From contig NZ_BORW01000021.1 of assembly GCF_018333375.1 (NCBI RefSeq), forward strand, positions 1 through 64,000: a stretch of 64,000 nt of DNA. Direction: 5' to 3'. How positions within the stretch are numbered: position 1 is the stretch's first letter; every line of letters starts with the position of its first letter. Source of the stretch: Paenibacillus cookii. Lineage in GTDB: Bacteria; Bacillota; Bacilli; Paenibacillales; Paenibacillaceae. The notes beneath the pieces are model-generated. The model saw only the letters and a program-made list of their open reading frames with translations, had not been told where the DNA came from and searched no databases. Below, in pieces: positions 26,517-35,500 of the stretch. The position numbers and the translations under genes were made by a program.

Positions 26517-27005
26517 ATGAATCCATTGGCGGTGGTGGAGCAGGACGGGCAGGAAACGCGGGTACGGTTGGAGCGTCAATTGAAACATCCGATAGAGGAA
26601 GTCTGGTCGATGCTTACGGACAACGGGAAACTGAAGCAGTGGTTTTCCGAACTGCGGGTGGAGGATTTGCGGGAAGGCGGAACCATCTCGTTTGATATGC
26701 AGGACGGGACCTATGAATATTTCGAGATCCTTGAGTTGAAGCCATATGCAGTGCTGGAATACACTTGGGCGGAAAACCGCGTTCGTTTTGAGCTGTCTCC
26801 GGAGCCGGAGGGATGCCGCCTCGTTTTTGTCGAAATTATGGTCACTGTCAATGATCATACGCCGAAGGATATTGCCGGGTGGGACGTATGCCTGGACGTG
26901 ATCGAGGCGCTTCTCGACGGAAAAACGGTATCGGAGCGGAAAGCGGTATGGGAAGAAAAATATGCGCAATACGTGGAGAAGTTTGCGGAGCTGGGCAAAG
27001 GTTGA
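26517..27005 (+). CDS. SRPBCC (AHSA1/START-like) domain protein
   Basis: 162-residue cytoplasmic protein with the helix-grip fold of the AHSA1 group. The N-terminal strand VRLERQLKHPIEEVWSMLTD with the conserved P-x-E-x-V-W, then KQWFSELRVEDLREGGTISF and VLEYTWAENRVRFEL, are family marks. Members bind hydrophobic ligands or act as Hsp90 co-factors; no specific role can be assigned. It is flanked by terminators on both sides and so is transcribed alone. The ATG follows caggaggg. Confidence 0.85.
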   Translation: MNPLAVVEQDGQETRVRLERQLKHPIEEVWSMLTDNGKLKQWFSELRVEDLREGGTISFDMQDGTYEYFEILELKPYAVLEYTWAENRVRFELSPEPEGCRLVFVEIMVTVNDHTPKDIAGWDVCLDVIEALLDGKTVSERKAVWEEKYAQYVEKFAELGKG

Positions 27006-27029
27006 AAAGCCGGTCAACAGCGCGCGGGG

Positions 27030-27061
27030 AGCCTTCCGGTTTATGGACCGGAGGGCTTTTT
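27030..27061 (+). terminator. Terminator of the SRPBCC gene
   Basis: Perfect stem AGCCTTCCGG / CCGGAGGGCT (one wobble pair) with an eight-base loop, then TTTTT. Confidence 0.85.
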
Positions 27062-27233
27062 CGATGCCGGATGATCTTCAGGTTTTTTCGGGATGCACAT
27101 ATTTTGTTTGACAGGTTATTGCAACGGACTTATAATCTTCATTAATCCTAGCAAAATAGTATGAATTTAATTTAATGGCGGCTGTCGTAACAACGGCTGC
27201 CTAGAGGGAACCCAAAAGAAGGAGGGGAAATGG

Positions 27234-27698
27234 ATGCCGAACGTCCAGACGTTCAAAGCAACGGCCCAATTAAAAGACGGCGTGAAGGTGGTTACCAACG
27301 CAAGACAATTCGAGCTGGTGATCGACGAGCCGGCAAGCCTTGGCGGTACGGATACGGGGATGAATCCCGTCGAAGCTTTGCTTGCCTCTCTCGGAGCTTG
27401 CCAATCCATCGTAGCCCGGGTTTATGCATCCAAATTCGATATTGAGCTCGAAGACTTCAGGGTTGAGGTCGAGGGCAGCCTGGATCTCGACGGTTTTTTT
27501 GACCGCGCTCCAGTGCGCCCCGGATATTCCGATATTCGCTACACGTTTTACGTTAAAACCTCGTCGCCTGCCGACAAGGTGGAACGATTCGTGGAATTTT
27601 TGGAAAGCAGATGCCCGGTGGGCGACAGTCTCGCCAATCCGGTACATCTCAGATTGAATCGGGTCGTCATTGAGAACGAATGCGAAAACCTGTCTTAG
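27234..27698 (+). CDS. OsmC/Ohr-family protein
   Basis: 154 residues. The two cysteines typical of OsmC peroxidases are present, in LLASLGACQSIVA (Cys about 52) and ESRCPVGDSLAN (Cys about 124), with the preceding GGTDTGMNPVEALLASL segment that forms the dimer core. OsmC-type proteins reduce organic hydroperoxides with thiol donors. The ATG follows aaggagggg. It lies alone between a terminator and a hairpin at about 27709-27743 (GCCGCAA / TTTGCGGC). Confidence 0.9.
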   Translation: MPNVQTFKATAQLKDGVKVVTNARQFELVIDEPASLGGTDTGMNPVEALLASLGACQSIVARVYASKFDIELEDFRVEVEGSLDLDGFFDRAPVRPGYSDIRYTFYVKTSSPADKVERFVEFLESRCPVGDSLANPVHLRLNRVVIENECENLS

Positions 27699-27897
27699 AT
27701 CGAAAAATCGGGCCGCAAGGTTGCATGAAAGCGACTTTGCGGCTATTCGTAGTTTGATGTTTGGTCCAGCAGCTCTTTGATGATGTTGCATCCGCACGGT
27801 TTGCACTTTAGCAGAGATGTATTGCCCATTATTTACCATTTGCTATAAAATTAAAGATAGACAGGTGAGTCACGAATCATAGAAAGGAGTCTATCTT

Positions 27898-28104
27898 TTG
27901 AATGGTATATTGTCGCAATATAAGCGGATTATCAAAAAACGCGGGAAAACGATCGGCTTGGTGGAATGCAGCCTGTTCGACGAGAAGGGCAGCCTTGTTG
28001 CTTTCTCCACGAGCACATGTATGGTATTGGCCGGCGAAAAAGCCAGCGGCAGGTCCAACCATTTGGCTTCGGAATCATATCCGGGGGAGCAACAACATTC
28101 ATGA
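27898..28104 (+). pseudogene. C-terminal remnant of a PaaI-type hotdog thioesterase
   Basis: 68 codons from a TTG (aaggagtc upstream) read IIKKRGKTIGLVECSLFDE, then GSLVAFSTSTCMVLAG, which matches the last strands of PaaI/YdiI-type acyl-CoA thioesterases (GR...vEvev.de.G.lvA.a..t..v). The central helix and active-site part, about 80-100 residues, is missing; an in-frame TAG lies a few codons upstream. It is therefore a truncated copy, although a translated fragment is possible. Confidence 0.55.
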
Positions 28105-28173
28105 TAGGGAAGCTGAGCGTTCAGCAAGTCTGAGTTATCGGCAAAACAGGTCAACAACAAGGAGGAGAGGAAC

Positions 28174-29346
28174 ATGGTAAAATCCAATACGATGAACGGC
28201 GAAGCAGCAAAGAGTTTGGAGAATCGGTTGGTCGGTATTCGCCGCGAGCTGCATCAAGAACCCGAATTATCCAACGAAGAGTTCGAAACGACGCGGAAAA
28301 TCAAACGATGGTTGCAGGAAGCGGATATTGAAGTGCTGGATCTGCCCGACCTGAAGACGGGCGTGATCGCACAGATCGGAACCGGAAAGGAACCGATCAT
28401 GGCGCTGCGGGCAGACATTGACGCACTGCCGATCGAGGAGGAAGCGGACGTTCCGTTCCGTTCGAAGTTTGCGGGAAAAATGCATGCGTGCGGCCATGAT
28501 TTTCATACGACCGTCGCCTTGGGAGCGGCTTATTTGCTAAAGGAAAAAGAACATGAGCTTCAAGGAACGGTTAGGATCGTTTTTCAGCCGGCGGAAGAGA
28601 CCGGGCATGGTGCCAGGGACGTGATGAATTCGGGTGGACTGGAAGGCGTATCGGTCATCTTCGGACTCCATAATGCCCCGGAACTAGAGGTCGGGGAGTT
28701 GGGCAGCTGCGAGGGCGCCATCACCGCGGGCGTCGACCGCTTCGAAATCCTCATTCGCGGAATCGGGGCGCATGCAGCCACGCCCGAAAAAGGAACCGAT
28801 GCCATCGTCGCCGCTTCCCAAATCGTTATGGCCCTGCAGACGATCAGCAGCCGCCGCGTCAGCGCTTTGGACGCCGTCGTGGTCAGCGTGACCCGCATCT
28901 CCGGCGGCAATACTTGGAACGTGCTTCCCGGTACCGTAGAGCTCGAAGGAACGGTCAGAACGCTGGACGTGGAGGTTCAGCAGCGCATTCCGGAGACGAT
29001 TCGCCAAATAATCGAAGGCATCGGGGCCTCCGCGGGCGTATCGGCCGAGTTGAAATGGTATCCGGGACCGCTCGCCACGATCAATGACGCCTATTGGGCC
29101 CGTTTTGCGCTCGATACGGCCAAAGAGTCCGGTTTCATCACCAAGGTGGTGGGACCCAGCATGGGGGGAGAGGATTTTTCCTATTACCTGCAGCAGATTC
29201 CGGGCGCATTCGTGAACGTCGGCTCCGGTTCGCCCTATGCGCTGCACCATCCGAAGTTTGAACCGGACGAAGCGGCCCTGTTGCCCGCGGCGAAGTTTTA
29301 CGAACGTTTGGCCGTACGGTGCTTGAATGAACTGAACGCACGGTGA
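28174..29346 (+). CDS. M20-family amidohydrolase (N-acyl amino acid/peptide hydrolase)
   Basis: Metal-dependent hydrolase (390 residues) of the M20D group, which removes acyl groups from amino acids or cleaves indole-acetyl, hippuryl or diaminopimelate amides. The N-terminus LVGIRRELHQEPELSNEEFET, metal ligands in MHACGHDFHTT (His and Cys of the CGHD motif) and VFQPAEETGHGARDV (Glu-Glu pair) are present, followed by the dimerisation domain and the last metal histidine near YALHHPKFEPDE. The ATG follows aaggaggaga. Substrate not predictable. Confidence 0.92.
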   Translation: MVKSNTMNGEAAKSLENRLVGIRRELHQEPELSNEEFETTRKIKRWLQEADIEVLDLPDLKTGVIAQIGTGKEPIMALRADIDALPIEEEADVPFRSKFAGKMHACGHDFHTTVALGAAYLLKEKEHELQGTVRIVFQPAEETGHGARDVMNSGGLEGVSVIFGLHNAPELEVGELGSCEGAITAGVDRFEILIRGIGAHAATPEKGTDAIVAASQIVMALQTISSRRVSALDAVVVSVTRISGGNTWNVLPGTVELEGTVRTLDVEVQQRIPETIRQIIEGIGASAGVSAELKWYPGPLATINDAYWARFALDTAKESGFITKVVGPSMGGEDFSYYLQQIPGAFVNVGSGSPYALHHPKFEPDEAALLPAAKFYERLAVRCLNELNAR

Positions 29347-29417
29347 GCCGCGATGACCGCGGCTTTTTTTATTCTAGCCGTCCCGTGACGGATAAAATCG
29401 AATGGAGGAATAAGTTT

Positions 29418-29981
29418 TTGAGCAAACCCGTTATGAATGTCGCTTTGGTATGCGGCCCCGACAGCGATATGGAAACGCAAGCCATTCGCGCCGCCCTCGA
29501 GTGTTTTCAGGCAAGGGTCTTCACTTACTGGATCGGAAGGCCGAACGATTTGATTTCCGTATTATCCGGTGAAGATATCTATCATGGTACCGATATGATC
29601 ATCCTTAGTTTTCACGGGGATGAGGGGAAACTCCTCATGCCGGAGCTGGGAGAAGACGTATACGAGGAAGGGGAGCCGCGCGGCGCTTTCGGCCCGGATG
29701 AAGTTATGCGTTATGCAAGTCTGGATGGAAAAATCGTGTTGGGCAACGGATGCACGTTGGGCGACCCGGCATTGGCCGAAGCTTTTTTGGATCGCGGCTG
29801 CGATTTCTACATCGGGCCTGATGACTACCCTGACGGAAACGCCGCCCTGATGTTTGTATTGCGGTTTTTCTATGAAATGATCCAAAACGGCAAGAGCGTG
29901 GCCGAAGCTTTTGGGATCGCGCAATCGATGGATGACGAAACGTCCATGTACCGGCTTTTTCCAAGATCAGGGCTGTCATAA
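29418..29981 (+). CDS. Conserved small protein with CHAT/C25-like His-Cys motifs
   Basis: 187 residues from a TTG start with a good site (tggaggaa); a longer in-frame ATG at 29343 would overlap the upstream gene. The protein has a hydrophobic strand ending in histidine (MIILSFHGDEG, His66) and another ending in cysteine (KIVLGNGCTLGDPALAEAFL, Cys112 in NGCTLG), followed by GCDFYIGPDDYPDG, FYEMIQNGKSVAEAF and AQS. The order, HG ... CxxG ... a-x-x-f-l-x-x-G ... FY...l..G.s..eAf..AQ, follows CHAT and caspase-like C25 peptidases reduced to a single domain. The assignment rests on motif order read by eye. It follows the amidohydrolase by about 70 bases and may be co-transcribed. Confidence 0.5.
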   Translation: MSKPVMNVALVCGPDSDMETQAIRAALECFQARVFTYWIGRPNDLISVLSGEDIYHGTDMIILSFHGDEGKLLMPELGEDVYEEGEPRGAFGPDEVMRYASLDGKIVLGNGCTLGDPALAEAFLDRGCDFYIGPDDYPDGNAALMFVLRFFYEMIQNGKSVAEAFGIAQSMDDETSMYRLFPRSGLS

Positions 29982-30159
29982 ACATAATCTGTTTCCGTCT
30001 CTCCCGGAGAATTCATGAAATGCCGAAGTGCGCGTAGATTTATCATGGTAGAGCCCACGCGACGTTTTGCCGGTTAATGCGGTTGGTCGGTTGAACCGTG
30101 CGGCAATAATGTGGAATTTTGACGGGGAAAAACCATATCGAATCTCTGGGAGGTGCGGC

Positions 30160-31032
30160 ATGAAAATTCATAATGCCATTCGCTGGCAGGACAATGCATA
30201 CTTGTTCGAATTCCAAGGCGTGCACACGGAGCCGGTCGAATATTTTCACGCCCACGAAGGGTTGGAGATTTTGTACGTTCTTGAAGGCGCGGGCAAATAC
30301 GTCATCAATAATCGGATGTTCCCTTTGAAGCCCTCCACGCTGGTCGTCGTCAAACCTTTTCAAATCCATGAAATTAAAGTGCAGGTTCCCCCGGCTTATA
30401 TCCGAACCCTTCTGAAAATCAAAAGCTCCGTCATTGAACGTTTCATCCATGCGCTGCCGAATCTTGCATCCGCTTTCCATTCGTTTTTGGAACATAAGCG
30501 GGCCTGCCAGGTATTTTATTTGTTGCCGGACCATGCCTCGGACCTTGAAGGGCGGTTTATGCAATTAAAGGAGACGCTGGCCGTCGTGCCGCCAAGCTTC
30601 CGGGTGGAGGCTGTGACCTTGTTTTCCTTCCAGTTCTTTGAATATTTCGTTAGCCGGATCTACATGGCCGGCCCAAGCGTTTCCCTCCAGGAGGGAGGAA
30701 TCCCCGGCCCGGAAGAGCTGGTCGGCCTGATCGCAAAATGGATCGACAAGCGTTACAACCTTCCGTTTACGCTAAACGACATGGCAGCCGAACTGCATTT
30801 CTCCGCGAATTATTTATCGAGGACGTTCAAAGAGCGGATGGGGATCAGCATCACCGCCTTCACGAACGATAAGCGCCTCGAGGAGGCCAGAATGCTTCTG
30901 GCCGTCCCATCCTTGACCATCGAAGAAATTTGCAGGATGACCGGCTTCAATTACCCGTCCTATTTTATCTCCTTATTCAAAACCAAATACGGCGAAACCC
31001 CGCACAGGTACCGGATGCGGATGAAAAAATGA
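30160..31032 (+). CDS. AraC-family regulator with N-terminal cupin
   Basis: 290 residues. The N-terminal cupin-like sensor reads EYFHAHEGLEILYVLEGAGKY; the C-terminal 100 residues hold two helix-turn-helix motifs: FTLNDMAAELHFSANYLSRTF and LTIEEICRMTGFNYPSYFISLF. Start at 30160 after gggaggtg fits the domain; an earlier in-frame ATG at 30067 adds 31 residues without homology. The next gene downstream, about 165 bases away in the same direction, is a secreted beta-helix protein, so a polysaccharide-derived inducer is plausible. Confidence 0.88.
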   Translation: MKIHNAIRWQDNAYLFEFQGVHTEPVEYFHAHEGLEILYVLEGAGKYVINNRMFPLKPSTLVVVKPFQIHEIKVQVPPAYIRTLLKIKSSVIERFIHALPNLASAFHSFLEHKRACQVFYLLPDHASDLEGRFMQLKETLAVVPPSFRVEAVTLFSFQFFEYFVSRIYMAGPSVSLQEGGIPGPEELVGLIAKWIDKRYNLPFTLNDMAAELHFSANYLSRTFKERMGISITAFTNDKRLEEARMLLAVPSLTIEEICRMTGFNYPSYFISLFKTKYGETPHRYRMRMKK

Positions 31033-31067
31033 TATTTTTGGACCGTTTTCTGTTATTGGGGCCGATT

Positions 31068-31088
31068 TATAATTAAAGCGCTTAAACA
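31068..31088 (+). promoter_or_regulatory. Promoter -10 box and cre-like site before the beta-helix gene
   Basis: TATAAT at 31068-31073 runs into TTAAAGCGCTTAAACA (31073-31088), close to the CcpA-binding cre consensus TGNAANCGNWNNCA with the core AAGCGCTT intact. A site over the transcription start would give catabolite repression. No good -35 box is seen. Confidence 0.45.
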
Positions 31089-31197
31089 AGTAAAAACGGT
31101 GAAGGAGTTGATGCTTCTTTTTTATGCAGGCTGGGAAATCCATGAAGTCCGTTCGCATGATGGAAGTCGGTTGATTCGAAGAATGGGAGGTTGGTTC

Positions 31198-32265
31198 ATG
31201 ATGACGCGCTCTCCGATTAGGTTTGGCATGGTATTTTTATTCTGTTTCGCCCTGGTTTGGGCCTTCTATCCGGGCGGCATGGCGCAGGCGGCAACGAAAT
31301 CCGTACCGGCGGGAGACGTCGCGACCCTGCGGAGTTACTTGTCCAGCGCAAGCCCCGGCGATGTCATCGAAGTAACGGGAACCTACAACGTGTCCAATGG
31401 GACCATTGCGACCTCGGTAAACGGGGCGGCGGGCCAATACATCACGATCCGCGGGACGGGCGGCGGCGCCACGTTCAAATTTACCGGTTCGGCCGGCAAC
31501 GCGGCATTCCATATCAAAAACAATTATTACAAGCTGGAAAACGTGACGATCGACTCCAACTCCCAATCCAACAAAGGGTTGTTGATCGAGGCATCGCATG
31601 GATTCGTGACCAACGTGACCGTCAAAAACACCAAAGGGGAAGGGTTCAAAATCCGCAAAAACAGCCAGTATTGGCTCATCTCGGACAGTACGGCACAGGG
31701 GACGGGAACGGGCGGCAAATTCGGGGAAGGTTTTTACGTCGGAGACGCCGATCAAAACTGGACGACAAGCCCGAATCCGGACCAAAGCGGGTATATCACG
31801 TTTTTGAATTGCAATGCGATTCGTACGGTCAACGACGGTTTCGATTTCAAGGAAGGCACGCATCACATCAAGGTGATCGGGGCCAATATCGATTTCCAGA
31901 ACACCGTTCCCGAGTCGTCTGTTGGAAACAACGGTTTTTACATTCGAACCAATCAGGTGCAAATCATCAATTCCACGGTCCAGAACAACGCGTCCACCGG
32001 GCAGGCTTTCAAAACGAATAAAATGACGGCTTCGGACGGCGTATCTTACGGCAGCAATTTGGAGCTTAAGGGCGTTAACGCATCCAATATTTCAGGCGCT
32101 ATGATTTATACGAACTTCACCTCCAACAAGCTCTATACCGATTACACGATGACGGGCGTGGCCGGCGGGCTCTATGCATCCGGTTCCAAAACCGCGTCGA
32201 CTGCCGCGCCTTCCACTTTCGTCGAAATGACATGGTCAGGCGAAGGCGGAGATCCGCTATTGTAA
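31198..32265 (+). CDS. Secreted right-handed beta-helix protein, probable polysaccharide lyase
   Basis: 355 residues. A signal peptide (hydrophobic GMVFLFCFALVWAFY, cleavage near AQAA) precedes a repetitive beta-helix: LENVTIDSNSQSNKGLLIE, FVTNVTVKNTKGEGFKIRK, IKVIGANIDFQN and VQIINSTVQNN are successive coils. The first part (LRSYLSSASPGDVIEVTGTY, then GQYITIRGTGG) matches pectate-lyase-like and chondroitinase-B-like enzymes (PL1/PL6/PL9 type). The start at 31198 follows gggaggttgg. Family and substrate cannot be fixed by eye; pectin-type uronic acid polymers are likely. A terminator follows. Confidence 0.75.
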   Translation: MMTRSPIRFGMVFLFCFALVWAFYPGGMAQAATKSVPAGDVATLRSYLSSASPGDVIEVTGTYNVSNGTIATSVNGAAGQYITIRGTGGGATFKFTGSAGNAAFHIKNNYYKLENVTIDSNSQSNKGLLIEASHGFVTNVTVKNTKGEGFKIRKNSQYWLISDSTAQGTGTGGKFGEGFYVGDADQNWTTSPNPDQSGYITFLNCNAIRTVNDGFDFKEGTHHIKVIGANIDFQNTVPESSVGNNGFYIRTNQVQIINSTVQNNASTGQAFKTNKMTASDGVSYGSNLELKGVNASNISGAMIYTNFTSNKLYTDYTMTGVAGGLYASGSKTASTAAPSTFVEMTWSGEGGDPLL

Positions 32266-32284
32266 CGTTGTTGATGTGAAAAAA

Positions 32285-32310
32285 CCTCAGGCATGATGCC
32301 TGGGGCTTTT
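32285..32310 (+). terminator. Terminator after the beta-helix gene
   Basis: CCTCAGGC-atgat-GCCTGGGG then CTTTTC. It can also serve the lipoprotein gene converging from the right. Confidence 0.75.
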
Positions 32311-32334
32311 CGCCGAACCGGTGAAGGCGCTCCC

Positions 32335-32967
32335 TTAATGGTCCTTGTTATTCGTTCCAAAATGGGCCTCTCCGTTGTGCTTGCTGTGGGAAATATACAA
32401 TCGCAAACCCGAAACCTTGTTTTGGATCATTTTGTTTAAAACAGAACGGATTCGGTTCGATTCGGTTCCGGCCGCTTCGGCAATGAGTTTGGCGTATGGG
32501 GCAAGAGGAGCTTGGTCTATCCAGGTTTTCTCTTGCTCTAGCTTGTTTATGATGTCTCCGATCGAAGCCGGGTCGATCCGCAATCCGGTCATCTTTTCGA
32601 TTTGCGATTCATCAAGGGCCACGATCGTTTTATAACCGTCATGATAAACAACGGAAAAAGCCGTGTCATCTTCGGCCGTACCGGAAGGAGCCGCAGGCAT
32701 GGCGGAACCATCGTCGGAGGCGGCAGGGCGGTCCGTTTTTGCGGAAGCGGCTGCGGTTGAATCATGCTGATCCGCGGCAGGCACATTGGATGGCTGAACC
32801 GTCTCCGGAGGATTGGCGCCTTGAAGAGCCGCCGAATTGCCTTTATCGGCATGACTGCCGGAAATGCTCGGGGACGCCTTTGTGGAAAGCTCCGGCCCGG
32901 AGCCGCATGCTTGAAGGATTGAGGCGCTTACAATCAGGGCTGCCATCAATAGAACGTATTTTTTCAT
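32335..32967 (-). CDS. Lipoprotein of unknown function
   Basis: 210 residues. A signal peptide ends in the lipobox ILQACGSG. A low-complexity, Ala/Ser/Pro-rich linker (about residues 25-95) leads to a small C-terminal domain (about 100-205) with FSVVYHDGYKTIVALDESQ and KMTGLRIDPASIGDIINKLE. I recognise no family; the C-terminal domain is charged and mainly helical and could be a sensor or adhesive domain on the cell surface. The ATG has ggggagg upstream. Transcribed alone. Confidence 0.75.
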   Translation of the reverse strand: MKKYVLLMAALIVSASILQACGSGPELSTKASPSISGSHADKGNSAALQGANPPETVQPSNVPAADQHDSTAAASAKTDRPAASDDGSAMPAAPSGTAEDDTAFSVVYHDGYKTIVALDESQIEKMTGLRIDPASIGDIINKLEQEKTWIDQAPLAPYAKLIAEAAGTESNRIRSVLNKMIQNKVSGLRLYISHSKHNGEAHFGTNNKDH

Positions 32968-33352
32968 CTCAGTCTACAACCTCCCCATATTCGAATCCTG
33001 GTACAAAATCCTCCCAGATCCTGAACGCTGGGCTTGTTGTCGTCACTGTTGGATTGTACTGCTCAAAGGATCCATGGCTCATTTAGGCATTCTAAGTTAG
33101 CCTACCATAGATTCCGATATAGGGACATGATGCAAAAAATTAGTTTTGGTTAGGTTTTCCATATACATAGACATTCGTTATCCATGATTTTGAGCCCATG
33201 CGCCATACGGTTTGCAATGGAATAACAGCCAGGCGGGACCAGAGAGGGACCAGGGAAGGACGGTCATAACCGATTCCGGAAAAAGTGCACATAAGATGTG
33301 AGCTTTTGGAGATGATAAACAGGTTCAATGATATCGAGAAGGGAAGTTCGTT
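32968..33352. other. Gene-free gap upstream of the amino acid permease
   Basis: 385 bases of lower GC content containing the lipoprotein upstream region on the left and the permease ribosome binding site (gagaaggga) on the right. I see no promoter with good boxes, no RNA fold of note, and no convincing small gene. Confidence 0.3.
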
Positions 33353-34783
33353 ATGGCTCGAGGAAACAGCTCCGATACAAAAGAAAAAAAGCTGAAATGG
33401 TGGCAACTGTCGCTTTTGGGGGTCGCATGCACCGTAGGGACGGGGTTTTTCCTGGGCTCCCATATTGCCATCCAAATCGGCGGGCCCTCGGCAGTCATCG
33501 CATACGCATTAGCGGCTTTTGGGGCCTTTTTGGTGTACGACAAACTGTCCCAAATGACGGCGGAAGATCCGATGGAAGGTTCTTTTCGTTCTTATGCCAA
33601 AAAAGCTTTCGGGCGTTGGGCGGGATTCGGCAGCGGTTGGGTCTATTGGTCGTCCGAGCTGCTCATTATGGGAAGCCAATTAACGGCGCTTGCTTTGTTC
33701 TCGCGGTTTTGGTTTCCCCAGGTGCCGATGTGGTGCTTCGCTGCCGGATACGGCATATTAGGGCTTGTGATCATTTTTATCGGAACCAAAGGTTTTGAGC
33801 GGATGGAGAGCATTTTCGCGGTCATGAAGATCGCGGCCATATTCATGTTCCTGGTGATCGCCGTTCTCGCGGTAACGGGAGTGTTCAAAACCGCCGCCCA
33901 TGGGCCGGCGTTTCCCAGAGACTGGCTTCCCAATGGTTTTGTCGGCTTTTGGGCGGCACTCATTTTTGCGTTTTACGGCTATGGCGGTCTGGAAGCTCTC
34001 GGGCTGATGACGATGCGGCTTCAGGATCCCAAGGAAGCGCCGAAGGCCGGCAAAGTCATGCTTTTGCTGTTGGCGTCCATTTACGTGGTCTCGATCGGAC
34101 TGGCCTTGATCCTTGAGCCATGGAAATCGTATGCCGCCGAGGAAAGCCCGTTTGTCGTGGCCCTCGTCGACTATAAACTTGCGTTTGTTCCGCATGTATT
34201 CAACGCCGTGCTTATCATTGCCGGTTTCTCGACCATGACGGCTTCTTTGTTCGCGGTGACCACCATGATCGTGACGCTTGCAAGCGACGGCGATGCGCCG
34301 AGGTTTTTCGTCAAGGGGAAGAAAAAGGAAGGGAAAAAGCCCCTGCCAGCCATCGGATTAACGGCCGCCGGCCTGTTAGCCTCCGTCGTATTCGCTCTTT
34401 TGATGCCCAAAAAAGTTTACGAATACATCACGACGGCGGCAGGGCTGATGCTGCTGTATAACTGGCTGTTCATTTTGCTGACGTCCGGGAAGCTGCTCAA
34501 GCTCACCGGTTGGGGCAAAATCAAACGTTACATCGGCATGGCGCTGATCGGCTTCACGCTGGTCGGCACGCTCTTTCACAAAATCAGCCGTCCCGGCTTT
34601 TTTATCAGCCTCGGGTTTATCGTTGTCATTGGAAGCGTCACGCTGATCATGCGCCATTTCTGGAGCAAAGCCGATGGGCCCGACAAGGATGCGTCCGAAG
34701 AAGGAACCGAGAACATTTCCGACGTTAGCGGAAGAACAAAATACGGCATGCCTCGTAGCCGAAATAAAGGCCGAATCCGATGA
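33353..34783 (+). CDS. Amino acid permease, APC superfamily
   Basis: Membrane transporter (476 residues) with about twelve helices. The first helix region reads LLGVACTVGTGFFLGSHIAI, the APC signature with G-x-G-x-F-x-G. A cytoplasmic charged loop (FFVKGKKKEGKKPLP) lies between helices 8 and 9. It resembles amino acid permeases of the AAT group, probably taking up a neutral or basic amino acid with protons. Its last 20 codons overlap the 3-prime end of the convergent LysE-type gene by 59 bases. Confidence 0.88.
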   Translation: MARGNSSDTKEKKLKWWQLSLLGVACTVGTGFFLGSHIAIQIGGPSAVIAYALAAFGAFLVYDKLSQMTAEDPMEGSFRSYAKKAFGRWAGFGSGWVYWSSELLIMGSQLTALALFSRFWFPQVPMWCFAAGYGILGLVIIFIGTKGFERMESIFAVMKIAAIFMFLVIAVLAVTGVFKTAAHGPAFPRDWLPNGFVGFWAALIFAFYGYGGLEALGLMTMRLQDPKEAPKAGKVMLLLLASIYVVSIGLALILEPWKSYAAEESPFVVALVDYKLAFVPHVFNAVLIIAGFSTMTASLFAVTTMIVTLASDGDAPRFFVKGKKKEGKKPLPAIGLTAAGLLASVVFALLMPKKVYEYITTAAGLMLLYNWLFILLTSGKLLKLTGWGKIKRYIGMALIGFTLVGTLFHKISRPGFFISLGFIVVIGSVTLIMRHFWSKADGPDKDASEEGTENISDVSGRTKYGMPRSRNKGRIR

Positions 34784-35354
34784 GCGACAACCCCGAGATG
34801 ACCGATATGCCTTTGATGAGGCGTTCGGTGAGCATCCGCCTGAACATGCTGGCCGCCAGGGCCATCGCCACGTCCCACAGCATGATGCCGGCCATGATGG
34901 CGCAGCTGTAGAGCAGCACTCCTTTGGCATCGTATTTGGCGATCATGTCCGCCAGAACGGATCCGTATATTCCCATCCAGAACAGGATGGAGAGGGGGGT
35001 GGAGATGGACATCACGAAGCCGGCGCTGAACGATTTGACATGCGATTCGCTGCCGCCGCGGGTTTCCATCCCCGTTTTTCCCGCCGCGATCAGGCTTTCC
35101 ACTCCGATATAGGTCAGGATAAAAAAGCCGAAAAGCAGGAGAAAGGTTTTCATGAACGGGATATTCAGAAAATGAATAAAACCGAAGTACACGAGCAGCA
35201 TAAAAATGCCGTCGGCGGCCATGGCGCCGAGCCCAACGAGCCAGGCATGCAAAAAACCTCCCTTGAGTCCCCGGTCCATCTGTGCGGCATTTATGGGGCC
35301 AATCGGGGCAGCCAGCGAAAGTCCAAGCAGGAAATGGCTTATCCATATGTTCAA
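34725..35354 (-). CDS. LysE/RhtB-family amino acid exporter
   Basis: 209 residues with about six membrane helices. The N-terminus WISHFLLGLSLAAPIGPINA is the LysE signature (P-G/I-P). The middle GVESLIAAGKTGMETRGG is the charged loop characteristic of the family. Substrates are usually basic or neutral amino acids. The gene ends inside the coding end of the convergent APC permease, a 59-base tail-to-tail overlap, so the two membrane proteins may influence each other at the RNA level. Confidence 0.9.
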   Translation of the reverse strand: MNIWISHFLLGLSLAAPIGPINAAQMDRGLKGGFLHAWLVGLGAMAADGIFMLLVYFGFIHFLNIPFMKTFLLLFGFFILTYIGVESLIAAGKTGMETRGGSESHVKSFSAGFVMSISTPLSILFWMGIYGSVLADMIAKYDAKGVLLYSCAIMAGIMLWDVAMALAASMFRRMLTERLIKGISVISGLSLIGFGLYFGYEACRILFFR

Positions 35355-35500
35355 GATTCGGTAACCCCCTTATTCAAATCCTCTTTATTTATCCTATGAA
35401 GGGGAACCGCTTGTACTACTAAAAAAATGATTTTCGGCATAAAAACATCCGATTTCCCGACTTGTTTTAGGGAGGCGATCGTTTGATAAATAAGGCACAG

